From: an uncultured Sutterella sp.
GTDB taxonomy: Bacteria > Pseudomonadota > Gammaproteobacteria > Burkholderiales > Burkholderiaceae_F
DNA: 64,000 nt
Direction: 5' to 3'
NCBI GenBank assembly: GCA_900543805.1
Contig: UQTE01000008.1
Span: forward strand, 1-64,000
Positions 36,170-52,654 of this stretch are shown here, piece by piece. The stretch's first letter is position 1. Each line of letters starts with the position of its first letter. Both the position numbers and the translations under genes were made by a program. The notes beneath the pieces are model-generated. The model was not told the origin of the DNA and did no database searches. It worked only from the letters and a program-made list of their open reading frames with translations.

Positions 36170-36565
36170 TTAGGCGACGTAGCAGAGAACTTCACCGCCG
36201 ATGCCGGCCGCACGCGCAGCGCGGTCCGTCATCACGCCCTTCGGCGTGGAAACGATCGCGATGCCGAGACCGTTCATCACCTGGGGAATCGAACCATGGT
36301 TCTTGTAGATACGGAGGCCGGGACGCGAAACGCGTTCGATGCGTTCGATGACCGGACGGCCGGCGTAGTACTTCAAACCGACATGCAGTTCGGGCTTACC
36401 TTCGTTGGCCACGACGGTGTAACCGTCAATGTAGCCTTCTTCCTTAAGGACCTTGGCAATGGCGACCTTCAGCTTGGAGGAAGGCATAACCACTTCGGCC
36501 TTATCGACAATCTGACCGTTACGGATACGGGTCAGCATGTCGGCGATCGGATCACTCATACTCAT
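36170..36565 (-). CDS. rpsH: 30S ribosomal protein uS8
   Basis: Central-domain 16S-binding protein of 131 residues: [43 protein letters not shown] and [26 protein letters not shown]. In Escherichia uS8 represses the spc operon by binding near rplE. Confidence 0.98.
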   Translation of the reverse strand: MSMSDPIADMLTRIRNGQIVDKAEVVMPSSKLKVAIAKVLKEEGYIDGYTVVANEGKPELHVGLKYYAGRPVIERIERVSRPGLRIYKNHGSIPQVMNGLGIAIVSTPKGVMTDRAARAAGIGGEVLCYVA

Positions 36566-36581
36566 TGTGCAATCTCCTCGC

Positions 36582-36887
36582 TTACCAGCTGGCCTTCACG
36601 AGGCCGGGAATGTCACCGCGCATGGCGGCGTCACGAATCATGCCACGGCACAGACCGAACTTGCGGAACGTGCCACGGGGACGACCGGTCAGAGCGCAGC
36701 GGTTGCGCTGGCGAACCGGGCTCGCGTTGCGCGGAAGCGCCTGCAACTTGGCACGGGCTTCGAGGCGCTCTTCCACCGAGCGGGTAGCGTCGTTAATAAT
36801 AGCCTTGAGGGCGGCGCGCTTGGCCGCGAACTTGGCAACCGTAGCGGCGCGCTTGGCTTCGCGGTTAATAAGAGCAAGTTTTGCCAT
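36582..36887 (-). CDS. rpsN: 30S ribosomal protein uS14 (long, zinc-free form)
   Basis: 101 residues, the long C-minus form without zinc cysteines. The C-terminal block is [45 protein letters not shown]. It sits between rplE and rpsH. Confidence 0.97.
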   Translation of the reverse strand: MAKLALINREAKRAATVAKFAAKRAALKAIINDATRSVEERLEARAKLQALPRNASPVRQRNRCALTGRPRGTFRKFGLCRGMIRDAAMRGDIPGLVKASW

Positions 36888-36899
36888 TTTGCGTCTACC

Positions 36900-37439
36900 T
36901 CAATTGCGGAACGGGAAGTTGAACCCGGCGAGAAGCGCCTTGGCTTCTTCGTCGGTCTTCGCCGTCGTGGTGATCGAAATGTTCATCCCGCGGACCGCAT
37001 CGATCTTGTCGTATTCGATTTCCGGGAAGATGATCTGTTCCTTGAGACCGATGTTGTAGTTGCCACGGCCGTCAAAGGCGCGGCCGGAAACACCGCGGAA
37101 GTCGCGAACGCGCGGGAAAGCGACGGTCACGAGACGATCGAGGAAGTCGTACATGCGTTCGCCGCGGAGCGTCACCATGCAGCCGATCGGCATGTTTTCG
37201 CGAATCTTGAAGTTCGCGATGGCCTTGCGGGTGCGCGTGATGACCGGCTTCTGACCGGCGATCTTGGTCATGTCGGCAACAGCGTTGTCGACGAGCTTCT
37301 TGTCGTTAACGGCTTCACCAACGCCCATGTTCAGCGTGATCTTGGTGATACGCGGAACTTCCATAATGGACTTGTAACCGAACTTCTTGGTGAGTTCGGG
37401 AACGATGGTGTCGCGATAAATGGTAGCAAAACGAGACAT
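36900..37439 (-). CDS. rplE: 50S ribosomal protein uL5
   Basis: 5S rRNA-binding central protuberance protein of 179 residues, with [25 protein letters not shown] and [21 protein letters not shown]. Start ATG 37439 ([10 protein letters not shown]) lies six bases after GAGG; the upstream ATGs at 37442 and 37451 are badly spaced. It follows rplX closely. Confidence 0.97.
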   Translation of the reverse strand: MSRFATIYRDTIVPELTKKFGYKSIMEVPRITKITLNMGVGEAVNDKKLVDNAVADMTKIAGQKPVITRTRKAIANFKIRENMPIGCMVTLRGERMYDFLDRLVTVAFPRVRDFRGVSGRAFDGRGNYNIGLKEQIIFPEIEYDKIDAVRGMNISITTTAKTDEEAKALLAGFNFPFRN

Positions 37440-37447
37440 CATCACCC

Positions 37448-37771
37448 TCATTCGGCCTTGGCACCGACAACGGCGCCGTTGCTCTTAAAGACACGGACCT
37501 TCTTGCCGTCGACGATCTGGAAACCGACGCGGTCGCCCTTGCCCGTTTCCGGATTGACCAACATGACGTTGGACTGATCGATCGGCATGGTCTTGTCGAC
37601 GATCCCGCCGGCAACGCCGAGAGCGGGGTTCGGACGAACATGCTTCTTAACGACGTTCACGCCTTCGACGAGAACGTGACGATCATCGACGCGGGAGAGG
37701 ACGGTGCCCTTCGTGCCCTTGTCGCGGCCACAAATGACGATGACTTCGTCACCCTTACGGATACGCTGCAT
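37448..37771 (-). CDS. rplX: 50S ribosomal protein uL24
   Basis: Assembly initiator of the large subunit, 107 residues with an N-terminal KOW motif: [42 protein letters not shown]. It lies 12 bases after rplN. Confidence 0.97.
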   Translation of the reverse strand: MQRIRKGDEVIVICGRDKGTKGTVLSRVDDRHVLVEGVNVVKKHVRPNPALGVAGGIVDKTMPIDQSNVMLVNPETGKGDRVGFQIVDGKKVRVFKSNGAVVGAKAE

Positions 37772-37783
37772 CGCTTCTCCTTC

Positions 37784-38152
37784 TTAGATCACTTCGGGAG
37801 CGAGCGACACGATCTTCATAAACTGCTCGGTACGCAGTTCACGCGTAACCGGCCCGAAGATACGGGTGCCGATGGGCTCCAGCTTGTTGTTGAGCAGAAC
37901 GGCGGCGTTACCGTCGAAGTTGATCGACGAGCCGTCGGGGCGGCGAACACCGTGGGCCGTGCGAACGACGACGGCGTTGTAGACTTCGCCCTTCTTGACG
38001 CGGCCGCGCGGGGCCGCTTCCTTGACCGTCACCTTGATGACGTCACCGATGTTGGCGTAACGGCGCTTCGAGCCGCCCAACACCTTGATACACATCACCG
38101 AACGAGCGCCGGTGTTATCGGCGACGTCCAGTCGGCTTTGCATCTGAATCAT
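37784..38152 (-). CDS. rplN: 50S ribosomal protein uL14
   Basis: Intersubunit-bridge protein of 122 residues: [33 protein letters not shown]. It is the first gene of the spc unit, preceded by a 235-base gap with a consensus-like promoter and leader hairpins, as in Escherichia where the spc operon also starts here. Confidence 0.98.
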   Translation of the reverse strand: MIQMQSRLDVADNTGARSVMCIKVLGGSKRRYANIGDVIKVTVKEAAPRGRVKKGEVYNAVVVRTAHGVRRPDGSSINFDGNAAVLLNNKLEPIGTRIFGPVTRELRTEQFMKIVSLAPEVI

Positions 38153-38205
38153 GGTTGAATAAATCCCAACTTATTCCGCAATGGCGGATAGTATTGGTCC
38201 CGTTA

Positions 38206-38324
38206 CGGGAGGAAGATCTCGTTATTTCCGCCGTGAAACCCGACCGTGTGTCGGGGTGGCGAAAAAGAACTCGACCCGAGAAAATGCATCGCCCGGACTT
38301 ACCACCAGGGCAGGTCCGGGCGAT
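38206..38324 (-). promoter_or_regulatory. structured leader of the spc unit
   Basis: On the minus strand there are three hairpins between the promoter and rplN. The first is a perfect 11-base stem ATCGCCCGGAC/GTCCGGGCGAT (38324-38314 with 38298-38288), the second is CCCGAC/GTCGGG (38255-38239), and the third is CCCGT/ACGGG (about 38216-38206). None has a strong T run. The structure suggests RNA-level control, but the ligand is unknown. Confidence 0.5.
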
Positions 38325-38333
38325 AGGGTTGCA

Positions 38334-38362
38334 ACTATAAACGAAGGAATTCGTTCGTGCAA
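38334..38362 (-). promoter_or_regulatory. spc operon promoter
   Basis: On the minus strand, -35 TTGCAC (38362-38357), 17-base spacer, -10 TATAGT (38339-38334). It lies between rpsQ and rplN, the same position as the Escherichia spc promoter. Confidence 0.8.
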
Positions 38363-38387
38363 CCCGAATCAGCGAAATTTTTTCGCT

Positions 38388-38657
38388 TTAGAGGACGACG
38401 GCCTTTTCGAGGACTCGCGTCACGGTCCAGGACTTCGTCTTGGAGATGGGACGCGTTTCAGCGATTTCAACCTTGTCGCCTTCCTGGCAGCCGATTTCGT
38501 CGTGAGCGTGATACTTCTTGCTCTTGACGACGTACTTGCCGTAGAGGGGGTGCTTGACCTTACGTTCAACGAGGACCGTAACGGTCTTTTCCATCTTGGA
38601 GCTGGTCACCGTGCCCTGGAGGGTACGGGTCAGCGCTTCTTTGGTCTGTTCCGTCAT
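38388..38657 (-). CDS. rpsQ: 30S ribosomal protein uS17
   Basis: Primary 16S-binding protein of 89 residues with [31 protein letters not shown] and the OB fold ending in [10 protein letters not shown]. It overlaps the rpmC stop by four bases and is the last gene of the S10 unit. Confidence 0.97.
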   Translation of the reverse strand: MTEQTKEALTRTLQGTVTSSKMEKTVTVLVERKVKHPLYGKYVVKSKKYHAHDEIGCQEGDKVEIAETRPISKTKSWTVTRVLEKAVVL

Positions 38658-38848
38658 TTCGTGGTCGCCTTTTCGGTAAGGAGCGTACGGACGCGGGCGA
38701 TGTCGCGACGCGTCTTACGCAACAAGCTGGTGTTCTGGAGCTGCTGGGTGGCCTGCTGCATGCGGAGCTTGAATTCCGTGTTGAGCAGGTCCTGCAATTC
38801 CTTCTGAAGAGCGTCCTTGTCGAGGGCGCGCATTTCTTTAACGTTCAT
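38654..38848 (-). CDS. rpmC: 50S ribosomal protein uL29
   Basis: 64-residue helical hairpin at the peptide exit: [22 protein letters not shown], then [19 protein letters not shown] chose ATG 38848; twelve extra codons upstream would overlap rplP. It overlaps rpsQ by four bases (ATGA). Confidence 0.96.
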   Translation of the reverse strand: MNVKEMRALDKDALQKELQDLLNTEFKLRMQQATQQLQNTSLLRKTRRDIARVRTLLTEKATTK

Positions 38849-38858
38849 GTCCGTCTCC

Positions 38859-39275
38859 TTACATGCCGATCTGGCGGACAACAAACGTGGTCTTCACGGG
38901 CAGCTTGGCGGCCGCGAGCGCGAAGGCTTCGCGGGCGAGCTGTTCGTCGACCCCGTCCATTTCATAAAGAACACGGCCCGGCTGCACCAAAGCGACCCAG
39001 TATTCCGGATTGCCCTTACCGTTACCCATACGGACTTCAGCAGGCTTGCTGGAGATGGGCTTGTCCGGGAAGATGCGGATCCAGACGCGGCCGCCACGCT
39101 TGATGTGACGCGTGATGGCACGACGGGCGGCTTCGATCTGGCGAGCGGTGATGCGACCGCGTTCGACAGTCTTCAGACCAAATTCACCGAACGACACGTT
39201 GGCGCCGCGGGTGGCGAGGCCGTAGTTACGGCCCTTCTGGTCCTTACGATATTTGCGACGATTGGGCTGCAGCAT
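38859..39275 (-). CDS. rplP: 50S ribosomal protein uL16
   Basis: 138-residue protein near the A-site tRNA. It starts [19 protein letters not shown] and has [44 protein letters not shown]. It lies two bases after rpsC. Confidence 0.98.
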   Translation of the reverse strand: MLQPNRRKYRKDQKGRNYGLATRGANVSFGEFGLKTVERGRITARQIEAARRAITRHIKRGGRVWIRIFPDKPISSKPAEVRMGNGKGNPEYWVALVQPGRVLYEMDGVDEQLAREAFALAAAKLPVKTTFVVRQIGM

Positions 39276-39277
39276 CG

Positions 39278-40048
39278 TTATTCTCCGTCCTTAGCAGCGG
39301 GCTTGCGGGCCTGCTTGGAATCATTACGACGACCGTTGTTGCGGCGAGCACCGGGCTTGCCGGCACGGTCGCCCGGGCGACGGCTGCGGCGGTCTTCGCG
39401 GGGCTGTTCGGCTTCAACGGCGCCGAAGTTGTCACCCTTGTAGACCCAAACCTTGACGCCAACGACACCGTAGGTCGTGTGCGCTTCGGAGAAGCCGTAG
39501 TCGATGTTCGCACGGAGCGTGTGCAGAGGCACGCGGCCTTCACGGTACCATTCGGAGCGGGCGATGTCGGCGCCGTTGAGACGGCCCGAGGACATCACCT
39601 TGACGCCGAGGGCGCCGAGGCGCATGGCGTTCTGCATGGCGCGCTTCATGGCGCGGCGGAACATAACGCGCTTTTCGAGCTGCTGCGTGATGCCGTCGGC
39701 AATGAGCTGAGCGTCGAGCTCGGGGCGGCGAACTTCTTCGATGTTGACGTGAACGGGCACGCCCATCATCTTCTGAACTTCAGCCTTGAGCGCTTCGATG
39801 TCGGCGCCCTGCTTGCCGATCACAACACCGGGACGAGCCGAGAAGATCGTGATGCGAGCGTTGTTGGCCGGACGTTCGATGAGGATACGAGAGACGCTGG
39901 CGTTGCGGAGCTTCTTCATGAGGAAGCTGCGAACAGCAAGGTCTTCACCGAGCGTACGGGAGAATTCACGGCCGACCGCATACCAGCGCGACGTCCAGTT
40001 GCGCGTCACGGGAAGACGGAAGCCGGTGGGATTAATTTTCTGACCCAT
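39278..40048 (-). CDS. rpsC: 30S ribosomal protein uS3
   Basis: Forms the mRNA entry tunnel and its helicase site. It has 256 residues. The KH domain includes [18 protein letters not shown], and the C-terminal domain ends the conserved core at [11 protein letters not shown]. About 40 further residues of Arg, Lys, Gly and Asn form a basic tail, which makes the protein longer than Escherichia uS3 (233). Confidence 0.98.
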   Translation of the reverse strand: MGQKINPTGFRLPVTRNWTSRWYAVGREFSRTLGEDLAVRSFLMKKLRNASVSRILIERPANNARITIFSARPGVVIGKQGADIEALKAEVQKMMGVPVHVNIEEVRRPELDAQLIADGITQQLEKRVMFRRAMKRAMQNAMRLGALGVKVMSSGRLNGADIARSEWYREGRVPLHTLRANIDYGFSEAHTTYGVVGVKVWVYKGDNFGAVEAEQPREDRRSRRPGDRAGKPGARRNNGRRNDSKQARKPAAKDGE

Positions 40049-40057
40049 GGTACACCT

Positions 40058-40399
40058 TTACTTAGCTTGCGCGTCGCCAACGGTAATGTAGATGTGGCTC
40101 GTCTGCTTGTTGATGCGCGTGCCGCGGCCCTTGGCGCGGGCGGCGAAACGGCGCAGCGTAGCGGCCTTTTCGACGTGAATCTTCGTCACGAAGAGTTCGT
40201 CAACGTCAGCACCGTCATTGTGCTCGGCGTTGGCGATCGCCGAAAGGAGAGCCTTCTTGATGATGACCGCAGCCTTCTTCTGGGTGAAGGAAAGGATAAC
40301 CAGGGCCTTGTCCACGGGCTTGCCGCGAACGAGGTCCGCAACCAGACGGCCCTTCTGAGCCGAAAGGCGGACGCCACGAACGATAGCAGTAGTTTCCAT
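40058..40399 (-). CDS. rplV: 50S ribosomal protein uL22
   Basis: Exit-tunnel protein of 113 residues whose long hairpin carries macrolide-resistance positions. Core: [27 protein letters not shown], and loop [23 protein letters not shown] without an obvious deletion. It starts immediately after the rpsS stop (no gap). Confidence 0.97.
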   Translation of the reverse strand: METTAIVRGVRLSAQKGRLVADLVRGKPVDKALVILSFTQKKAAVIIKKALLSAIANAEHNDGADVDELFVTKIHVEKAATLRRFAARAKGRGTRINKQTSHIYITVGDAQAK

Positions 40400-40678
40400 T
40401 TACTTACCCACCTTCTTGTCACCGGCGGCGTGGCCCTTGAACGTGCGGGTGTGCGCAAATTCACCGAGCTTGTGGCCAACCATATTTTCGTTGATGTACA
40501 CCGGCACATGCTGACGGCCGTTGTGAACGGCGATCGTGAGACCGATGAATTCAGGAAGAATGGTCGAACGACGCGACCAGGTCTTCAGCGGACGCTTGTC
40601 GCGGCTGGCCTGGGCGGCCTCAACCTTCTTCATCAGGTGCCCGTCAACAAACGGGCCTTTCTTCAAGGAACGAGACAT
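40400..40678 (-). CDS. rpsS: 30S ribosomal protein uS19
   Basis: 92-residue head protein: [20 protein letters not shown], then [30 protein letters not shown] and [13 protein letters not shown]. It lies 12 bases after rplB. Confidence 0.98.
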   Translation of the reverse strand: MSRSLKKGPFVDGHLMKKVEAAQASRDKRPLKTWSRRSTILPEFIGLTIAVHNGRQHVPVYINENMVGHKLGEFAHTRTFKGHAAGDKKVGK

Positions 40679-40690
40679 TCTCAGGCCCCC

Positions 40691-41518
40691 TTACTTACGG
40701 TTACGGCGCGACACGATCATCGAGTCGGTGCGCTTGCTGTTGCGGGTACGATAGCCCTTCGTGAGCTGGCCCCACGGCGTGACAGGAGCACGACCGGTAC
40801 CGGTCTTGCCTTCACCACCACCGTGCGGGTGATCCACCGGGTTCATGGCAACGCCACGGACCGTCGGACGGATGCCGCGCCAACGGGTGGCGCCGGCCTT
40901 GCCGAGTTCGCGCAGGCTGTTTTCTTCATTGCCGACCGTGCCGATCGTGGCGCGGCATTCAATGAGAACGCGGCGGACTTCGCCGGAGCGCAGACGGATC
41001 TGAGCGTATTCGCCTTCACGGGCGACGAGCTGAGCGAAGGCACCGGCGGCGCGGACGAGCTGAGCGCCCTTGCCCGGAAGGAGTTCGATGCAGTGAATCG
41101 TCGAACCGACCGGAATGTTGCGCAGCGGAAGCGTGTTGCCGACCTTGATGGGCGATTCCGGACCGTTCATGATTTCCTGGCCGACAACAAGGCCCTTCGG
41201 GGCGATGATGTAGCGGCGTTCACCGTCGGCATAAAGCACGAGGGCGATGTTGGCGGAACGGTTCGGATCGTATTCGATACGTTCCACACGAGCGGGCACG
41301 CCGTCCTTGGCGCGCTTGAAGTCGATGATGCGATAAGCGCGCTTCGAACCGCCACCCTTATGGCGGCAGGTGATGTGCCCATTGTTGTTGCGACCGGAGC
41401 CGCGGTTCTTCTTTTCCGTCAACGGAGCATAGGGCTTGCCCTTGTGCAGTTCCTTGTTGACGACCTTAACCGCATGACGGCGACCGGCGGACGTCGGCTT
41501 GAGTTTGACGAGAGCCAT
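40691..41518 (-). CDS. rplB: 50S ribosomal protein uL2
   Basis: 275-residue protein needed for peptidyl transferase function. The C-terminal block is [20 protein letters not shown], with the conserved histidine. The N-terminal part has [19 protein letters not shown]. The ATG overlaps the rplW stop by one base (TAATG). Confidence 0.98.
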   Translation of the reverse strand: MALVKLKPTSAGRRHAVKVVNKELHKGKPYAPLTEKKNRGSGRNNNGHITCRHKGGGSKRAYRIIDFKRAKDGVPARVERIEYDPNRSANIALVLYADGERRYIIAPKGLVVGQEIMNGPESPIKVGNTLPLRNIPVGSTIHCIELLPGKGAQLVRAAGAFAQLVAREGEYAQIRLRSGEVRRVLIECRATIGTVGNEENSLRELGKAGATRWRGIRPTVRGVAMNPVDHPHGGGEGKTGTGRAPVTPWGQLTKGYRTRNSKRTDSMIVSRRNRK

Positions 41519-41817
41519 TACTTCACCTCTTGCGCGAAGTTGATTTCCTGACCTTCAGCGAGGGCGACGTAAGCCTTGCGAACGTCGCTGCGCTTGCCCA
41601 TGAAACGGCCGAAGCGCTTCTGCTTGCCCTTGGTATTCAGGATCTGAACGGATTCGACCTTGACGTTGAAGAGCTTTTCAACGGCGGCCTTGACCTCTGC
41701 CTTGGTGGCGTCGGGGATCACCACGAACGCGAGCTGATTGTGCTTTTCGCCAATCATCGTGCTCTTTTCGGTGATGACCGGGCCGCAGAGGACCTTCATA
41801 AGACGTTCCTGGTTCAT
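41518..41817 (-). CDS. rplW: 50S ribosomal protein uL23
   Basis: 99-residue docking site at the tunnel exit for trigger factor and [19 protein letters not shown], then [39 protein letters not shown]. It overlaps the rplD end by four bases and the rplB start by one, so the three genes are tightly coupled. Confidence 0.97.
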   Translation of the reverse strand: MNQERLMKVLCGPVITEKSTMIGEKHNQLAFVVIPDATKAEVKAAVEKLFNVKVESVQILNTKGKQKRFGRFMGKRSDVRKAYVALAEGQEINFAQEVK

Positions 41818-42431
41818 GCCAACATCTCCTCAATCTCAGCAACAGCGGCCTTCGTGAGCACAACCTTATCGAAATAAAGCAGGCACAGCGGGTCGACATA
41901 GCGCGTAGGCACAACCAGGACATCCTTGATGTTGCGCGAGGCAAGGATCAGGTTGTCGTCAAGTTCTTCGGCGCCGACGACGATCATGGTCTTCGTAACG
42001 AGACCCATCGTCTTGAGCTGGGCGACGAAAGCCTTGGTCTTGGGCAGTTCGGCCTTGATCGTTTCGATCACGCAAAGACGTTCATCCGCGACGAGCTTCG
42101 AGAAGATGGTGGCCATGCCGGCGCGGTACATCTTCTTGTTGACCTTCTGCGAGAAGTTTTCATCGGGCTTGTTCGGGAAGGCACGACCGCCATGACGCCA
42201 AACCGGCGAGGAAGTCATACCCGAACGGGCGCGACCCGTGCCCTTCTGACGCCAGGGCTTCTTGGTCGAATGATGAACCTCAGCGCGGGTGAGCTGAGCA
42301 CGCGTACCGAGACGCGCATTGGCCTGGTAGGCAACCACGATCTGGTGCACCAGAGCTTCGTTGTATTCACGACCGAACACGGCGTCGGCAGCTTCGTGCT
42401 TAACCTGTTCGTTCAGGACATTCAGTTCCAT
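41814..42431 (-). CDS. rplD: 50S ribosomal protein uL4
   Basis: 205-residue tunnel protein, and in Escherichia the repressor of the S10 operon. Core: [46 protein letters not shown], which is the extended loop reaching the exit tunnel. It follows rplC by 11 bases. Confidence 0.98.
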   Translation of the reverse strand: MELNVLNEQVKHEAADAVFGREYNEALVHQIVVAYQANARLGTRAQLTRAEVHHSTKKPWRQKGTGRARSGMTSSPVWRHGGRAFPNKPDENFSQKVNKKMYRAGMATIFSKLVADERLCVIETIKAELPKTKAFVAQLKTMGLVTKTMIVVGAEELDDNLILASRNIKDVLVVPTRYVDPLCLLYFDKVVLTKAAVAEIEEMLA

Positions 42432-42442
42432 TGTTTCGCTCC

Positions 42443-43087
42443 TTACGCCTTCACAGCGGGACGAACGACGACCTTGCCGCCCTTGGCGCCCGGAACGGCA
42501 CCGCGAACCAACAGAAGCTGACGTTCAGTGTCAACACGCGCGATCACGAGATTCTGGGTCGTGCGCTGGACATCACCCAAATGACCCGCCATACGCTTGC
42601 CGGGGAACACGCGGCCCGGGTCCTGACGGTTACCGATGGAACCGGGAGCACGGGTCGTCACGGAGTTACCGTGCGAAGCGCGGTTGGACGAGAAGTGGTG
42701 ACGCTTGATGGCGCCGGCGAAACCCTTACCGATCGTGGTACCGGTCACGTCAACCTTCTGACCTTCCTTGAACATGTCGCAGGAAAGGGTCATACCGGGC
42801 TTGAATTCGGCGACCTGGTTTTCGTCGATATGGAATTCCTTGAGCATGGAACCGGCTTCCACGCCAGCCTTAGCATACTGACCGGCGAGGGGCTTGCTCA
42901 CGCGCGAGGGCTTCTTGGAGCCGAACGCGACTTGGATTGCGTTGTAGCCGTCGGTTTCGACCGTCTTCACCATCGTGACACGGTTGTTCGACACATCGAG
43001 GACCGTCACGGGAACGGAAACACCGTCTTCCGTGAAGATACGCGTCATGCCGATCTTGCGACCGACGAGGCCGAGCTTATCACTCAT
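42443..43087 (-). CDS. rplC: 50S ribosomal protein uL3
   Basis: 214-residue assembly initiator: [25 protein letters not shown], with [40 protein letters not shown] in the loop near the peptidyl transferase centre. ATG 43087 follows GGAG at six bases. A 155-base gap with a promoter candidate separates it from rpsJ, so it may head its own sub-unit. Confidence 0.98.
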   Translation of the reverse strand: MSDKLGLVGRKIGMTRIFTEDGVSVPVTVLDVSNNRVTMVKTVETDGYNAIQVAFGSKKPSRVSKPLAGQYAKAGVEAGSMLKEFHIDENQVAEFKPGMTLSCDMFKEGQKVDVTGTTIGKGFAGAIKRHHFSSNRASHGNSVTTRAPGSIGNRQDPGRVFPGKRMAGHLGDVQRTTQNLVIARVDTERQLLLVRGAVPGAKGGKVVVRPAVKA

Positions 43088-43173
43088 TGTTTTCTCCACC
43101 CCGGCTACGATTGGCCGGGACCGTTTTTCAAAAGAAAGCCATTCACCCGAAAGGGATCAGGCAGAAAGGCGCG

Positions 43174-43203
43174 ATTTTAAACGTAAATCAACGACTTACG
43201 CAA
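43174..43203 (-). promoter_or_regulatory. candidate promoter before rplC
   Basis: On the minus strand, -35 TTGCGT (43203-43198), 18-base spacer, -10 TAAAAT (43179-43174). It lies in the 155-base gap between rpsJ and rplC, a gap larger than elsewhere in the S10 genes. Confidence 0.55.
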
Positions 43204-43242
43204 CGAAGCGGGTCGATTTTTTACGATCGCGATAAAAACCGA

Positions 43243-43554
43243 TTACTGGACCTTGATCTTGACATCCACGCCGGCGGGAAGGTCGAGCTTCATGAGCGCG
43301 TCCACCGTCTTGTCCGTCGGATCAACGATGTCCATCAGACGCTGATGCGTGCGGATTTCGAGCTGATCGCGGCTGGTCTTGTTGACGTGCGGGGAACGGA
43401 GGATGTCGAAGCGCTGAATGCGCGTGGGAAGGGGAACGGGGCCACGGACCACGGCGCCGGTGCGCTTGGCGGTGTCGACGATTTCGAGAGCCGACTGGTC
43501 GATGAGCTTGTAGTCGTAGGCCTTGAGGCGAATGCGAATGCGCTGGGACTGCAT
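43243..43554 (-). CDS. rpsJ: 30S ribosomal protein uS10 (NusE)
   Basis: 103-residue head protein that also acts with NusB and NusG in antitermination. Sequence: [43 protein letters not shown], then [26 protein letters not shown] 43554 aligns with the family. The longer open frame upstream runs into the tuf terminator. A promoter with its -10 in that terminator's loop is the likely source of its transcript. Confidence 0.98.
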   Translation of the reverse strand: MQSQRIRIRLKAYDYKLIDQSALEIVDTAKRTGAVVRGPVPLPTRIQRFDILRSPHVNKTSRDQLEIRTHQRLMDIVDPTDKTVDALMKLDLPAGVDVKIKVQ

Positions 43555-43579
43555 TTCGTAATTCCTGTAAAAAGAACAT

Positions 43580-43620
43580 AAAAAAGAACAGAGGATGCGG
43601 AGTATAACCCCGCATCCTCT
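43580..43620 (-). terminator. terminator of the str unit (after tuf)
   Basis: On the minus strand, a perfect 11-base stem AGAGGATGCGG/CCGCATCCTCT with a 9-base loop, followed by GTTCTTTTTT. A strong intrinsic terminator between tuf and rpsJ. Confidence 0.88.
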
Positions 43621-43629
43621 GCTTTTCAA
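43601..43629 (-). promoter_or_regulatory. rpsJ promoter nested in the tuf terminator
   Basis: On the minus strand, -35 TTGAAA (43629-43624), 17-base spacer, -10 TATACT (43606-43601). The -10 box lies in the terminator loop and the 5' arm of the hairpin is the spacer. RNA started at about 43594 would contain only part of the 3' arm and so could not form the terminator. Confidence 0.65.
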
Positions 43630-43666
43630 CTGAATGTGCTCAGTTTTTTTCGCGATGCTTCGAAAA

Positions 43667-44857
43667 TTATTCGATGATCGCGGCAACGACACCAGCGCCG
43701 ACGGTGTGACCGCCTTCACGGATGGCGAAGCGAAGGCCCTGTTCCATGGCGATCGGGCAGATGAGCTGAACCGTCATCTGGATGTTGTCGCCAGGCATGA
43801 CCATTTCGACGCCTTCCGGCAGTTCGATCGTGCCCGTAACGTCCGTCGTACGGAAGTAGAACTGCGGACGATAGCCCTTGAAGAACGGCGTGTGACGGCC
43901 GCCTTCTTCCTTCGTCAGGACGTAAACTTCGCCCTTGAAGTGGGTGTGCGGGGTGATGGAGCCCGGCTTGGCAAGAACCTGGCCGCGTTCGACTTCTTCA
44001 CGCTTCGTGCCGCGCAGGAGGATACCGACGTTGTCGCCGGCCTGACCCTGGTCGAGCAGCTTGCGGAACATTTCGACGCCCGTGCAGGTCGTCTTGTTCG
44101 TGGGCTTGATGCCGACGATTTCGATTTCGTCGCCAACCTTGATCACACCGCGTTCAACACGGCCCGTCACAACCGTACCGCGGCCGGAGATCGAGAACAC
44201 GTCTTCGATCGGCATGAGGAACGGCTGGTCCACGGCGCGTTCCGGCGTCGGGATGTAGCTGTCGAGCGTGGCGGCGAGTTCCATGATGGCCGGTTCGCCG
44301 AGCGGGCTCTGGTCGCCTTCGAGGGCGAGCTTGGCGGAACCCTTGATGATGGGGATTTCGTCGCCGGGGAAGTCGTAGGACGAGAGAAGTTCGCGAACTT
44401 CCATTTCAACGAGTTCGAGAAGTTCTTCGTCGTCGACCATGTCGCACTTGTTCAGGAAGACGATGATGTAGGGAACACCCACCTGGCGGGCCAGAAGGAT
44501 GTGTTCACGCGTCTGCGGCATCGGACCGTCAGCGGCCGAAACCACCAGGATCGCGCCGTCCATCTGGGCGGCACCCGTAATCATGTTCTTCACGTAGTCA
44601 GCGTGCCCCGGGCAGTCCACGTGGGCATAGTGACGGTGTTCCGTTTCGTATTCGACGTGAGCCGTGTTGATCGTGATGCCACGGGCCTTTTCTTCAGGAG
44701 CCGCGTCGATCTGGTCGTACGCCTTGGCTTCACCGCCGAAGTGGCGCGAAAGAATCGTCGTGATGGCGGCGGTCAGCGTGGTCTTACCGTGGTCCACGTG
44801 ACCGATGGTGCCCACGTTGACGTGGGGCTTGGTACGTTCAAACTTACCCTTGGCCAT
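43667..44857 (-). CDS. tuf: elongation factor Tu, copy 1
   Basis: Delivers aminoacyl-tRNA to the ribosome. It has 396 residues. G1 is GHVDHGKTT, the switch region has [14 protein letters not shown]3 is DCPGH and G4 is NKCD, and domains 2 and 3 end in GVVAAIIE. It is the last gene of rpsL-rpsG-fusA-tuf. The product is identical to that of the copy at 60975-62165, and the DNA appears identical too. The flanks differ. Confidence 0.98.
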   Translation of the reverse strand: MAKGKFERTKPHVNVGTIGHVDHGKTTLTAAITTILSRHFGGEAKAYDQIDAAPEEKARGITINTAHVEYETEHRHYAHVDCPGHADYVKNMITGAAQMDGAILVVSAADGPMPQTREHILLARQVGVPYIIVFLNKCDMVDDEELLELVEMEVRELLSSYDFPGDEIPIIKGSAKLALEGDQSPLGEPAIMELAATLDSYIPTPERAVDQPFLMPIEDVFSISGRGTVVTGRVERGVIKVGDEIEIVGIKPTNKTTCTGVEMFRKLLDQGQAGDNVGILLRGTKREEVERGQVLAKPGSITPHTHFKGEVYVLTKEEGGRHTPFFKGYRPQFYFRTTDVTGTIELPEGVEMVMPGDNIQMTVQLICPIAMEQGLRFAIREGGHTVGAGVVAAIIE

Positions 44858-44908
44858 TTTGGTCCTCAGATGATTGAATTGGTTAAATAAACGTGATTGT
44901 AGGAAAAC

Positions 44909-47011
<2,103 letters not shown>

Positions 47012-47072
47012 TTAAAGGTCCTCTATGGTAAGCCGCACACGATCGGGAAGGACCGTGTGCGTCAGTAGCAAA

Positions 47073-47543
47073 TTAGAAGCGGAAGTGCGAGAAGGCCTTG
47101 TTGGCTTCAGCCATACGATGGACTTCGTCACGCTTCTTCATGGCGCCGCCACGACCTTCGGCCGCATCGAGCAGCTCGCCGGCAAGGCGCTGCGGCATGG
47201 ACTTTTCAGAACGCTTCTTGGCGGATTCGCGCAACCAGCGCATGGCAAGCGCCATACGACGGACCGGACGGACTTCGACCGGGACCTGGTAGTTGGCGCC
47301 GCCAACGCGGCGGGACTTGACTTCCACCAGCGGACGGACGTTGTTGAGCGCGGTGGTGAACACTTCAAGCGCGTTCTTTCCAGTCTTTTCTTCGATCTGG
47401 GCAAGGGCGCCGTAAACGATGCGTTCGGCGACGGCCTTCTTGCCATCGAGCATGATCACATTGATGAACTTCGTGATTTCAACGCTGCCGAACTTCGGAT
47501 CCGGCAAAACTTCGCGTTTCGGTACTTCGCGACGACGGGGCAT
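47073..47543 (-). CDS. rpsG: 30S ribosomal protein uS7
   Basis: Head assembly protein of 156 residues: [56 protein letters not shown]. In Escherichia uS7 represses its own operon through the rpsL-rpsG spacer. A structured 158-base spacer is also present here. Confidence 0.98.
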   Translation of the reverse strand: MPRRREVPKREVLPDPKFGSVEITKFINVIMLDGKKAVAERIVYGALAQIEEKTGKNALEVFTTALNNVRPLVEVKSRRVGGANYQVPVEVRPVRRMALAMRWLRESAKKRSEKSMPQRLAGELLDAAEGRGGAMKKRDEVHRMAEANKAFSHFRF

Positions 47544-47572
47544 TTGAATTCCTCTTTCGTGTCTTCAGTCGA

Positions 47573-47636
47573 TGCCGAGCAACGGTAAAAAAGAATGCGC
47601 TCGGCAAATGGTTTCTACAGCGATCCAAAGGATCGC
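47573..47636 (-). promoter_or_regulatory. hairpins in the rpsL-rpsG spacer (uS7 target candidate)
   Basis: On the minus strand, GCGATCC/GGATCGC with loop TTT (47636-47620), then TGCCGAGC/GCTCGGCA (47606-47599 with 47580-47573). The location matches the uS7 translational control site of Escherichia; the match in structure is not tested. Confidence 0.45.
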
Positions 47637-47701
47637 GACTTACTCGGCTCCCACTCCACCCGGAGCGGAACCGTTTGTCCACGGCGCGTGCCGCGAATGG
47701 T

Positions 47702-48079
47702 TTAAGCGGCCTTGGGTCGCTTGGCACCGTACTTGGAACGGGCCTGCTTACGGTCCTTGACGCCCTGCGTGTCGAGGGAGCCGCGAACGATGTGGTAACG
47801 CACACCCGGCAAGTCCTTCACACGGCCGCCACGGATCAGAACCACGGAGTGTTCCTGAAGGTTGTGGCCTTCACCGCCGATGTAGGAGATGACTTCGAAA
47901 CCGTTCGTGAGGCGCACCTTGGCAACCTTACGGAGAGCGGAGTTCGGCTTCTTCGGCGTCGTGGTGTAGACGCGCGTGCAAACGCCACGCTTCTGCGGGC
48001 AGTTCTTCAAAGCGGGGCTCTTGCTCTTGTCATGAGTGAGCTCGCGGGGCTTGCGAACAAGCTGGTTAATAGTAGGCAT
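47702..48079 (-). CDS. rpsL: 30S ribosomal protein uS12
   Basis: Decoding-site protein of 125 residues. [18 protein letters not shown] keeps the lysine equivalent to Lys43, and [13 protein letters not shown] keeps the equivalent of Lys88, so no classical streptomycin-resistance change is seen. First gene of the str unit, with a promoter at 48186-48215. Confidence 0.98.
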   Translation of the reverse strand: MPTINQLVRKPRELTHDKSKSPALKNCPQKRGVCTRVYTTTPKKPNSALRKVAKVRLTNGFEVISYIGGEGHNLQEHSVVLIRGGRVKDLPGVRYHIVRGSLDTQGVKDRKQARSKYGAKRPKAA

Positions 48080-48185
48080 ATACGTCCGTCTAAAACAATT
48101 GAATCCCCAACGACATTGAGGATTCGGGAGGATAAACGCTTTCTCGCCGCGGGAGGAAAAAATCCGTTGGCTCGAAAAGCATGTG

Positions 48186-48215
48186 ATTTTCGAACAATTT
48201 TCTCGGACCTGTCAA
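48186..48215 (-). promoter_or_regulatory. str operon promoter
   Basis: On the minus strand, -35 TTGACA (48215-48210), 18-base spacer, -10 GAAAAT (48191-48186). It lies between the rpoC terminator and rpsL. The leader of about 100 bases contains a GAATCC/GGATTC hairpin. Confidence 0.6.
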
Positions 48216-48250
48216 GTGAAAAGCCCATGAAATTACTGTCCAAATGATGC

Positions 48251-48281
48251 GGGCCTCCGCGGGAGGTTCCCGCGAAGGCCC
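48251..48281 (-). terminator. rpoC terminator-like hairpin
   Basis: 13-base stem GGGCCTTCGCGGG/CCCGCGGAGGCCC with one wobble pair and a 5-base loop, starting 36 bases after the rpoC stop. The T run after it on the minus strand is poor (GCATCATTT). Confidence 0.6.
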
Positions 48282-48316
48282 GTTTTCGGTTGCCCTACCC
48301 TATCGGGTCGCGCTCA

Positions 48317-52639
<4,323 letters not shown>

Positions 52640-52654
52640 CGCTTTCAATTCCTC

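Noticed and set aside
39479-41551. 690-codon plus-strand frame over rpsC-rplB
   Set aside because: Runs antisense across several ribosomal protein genes, with no recognisable protein features.
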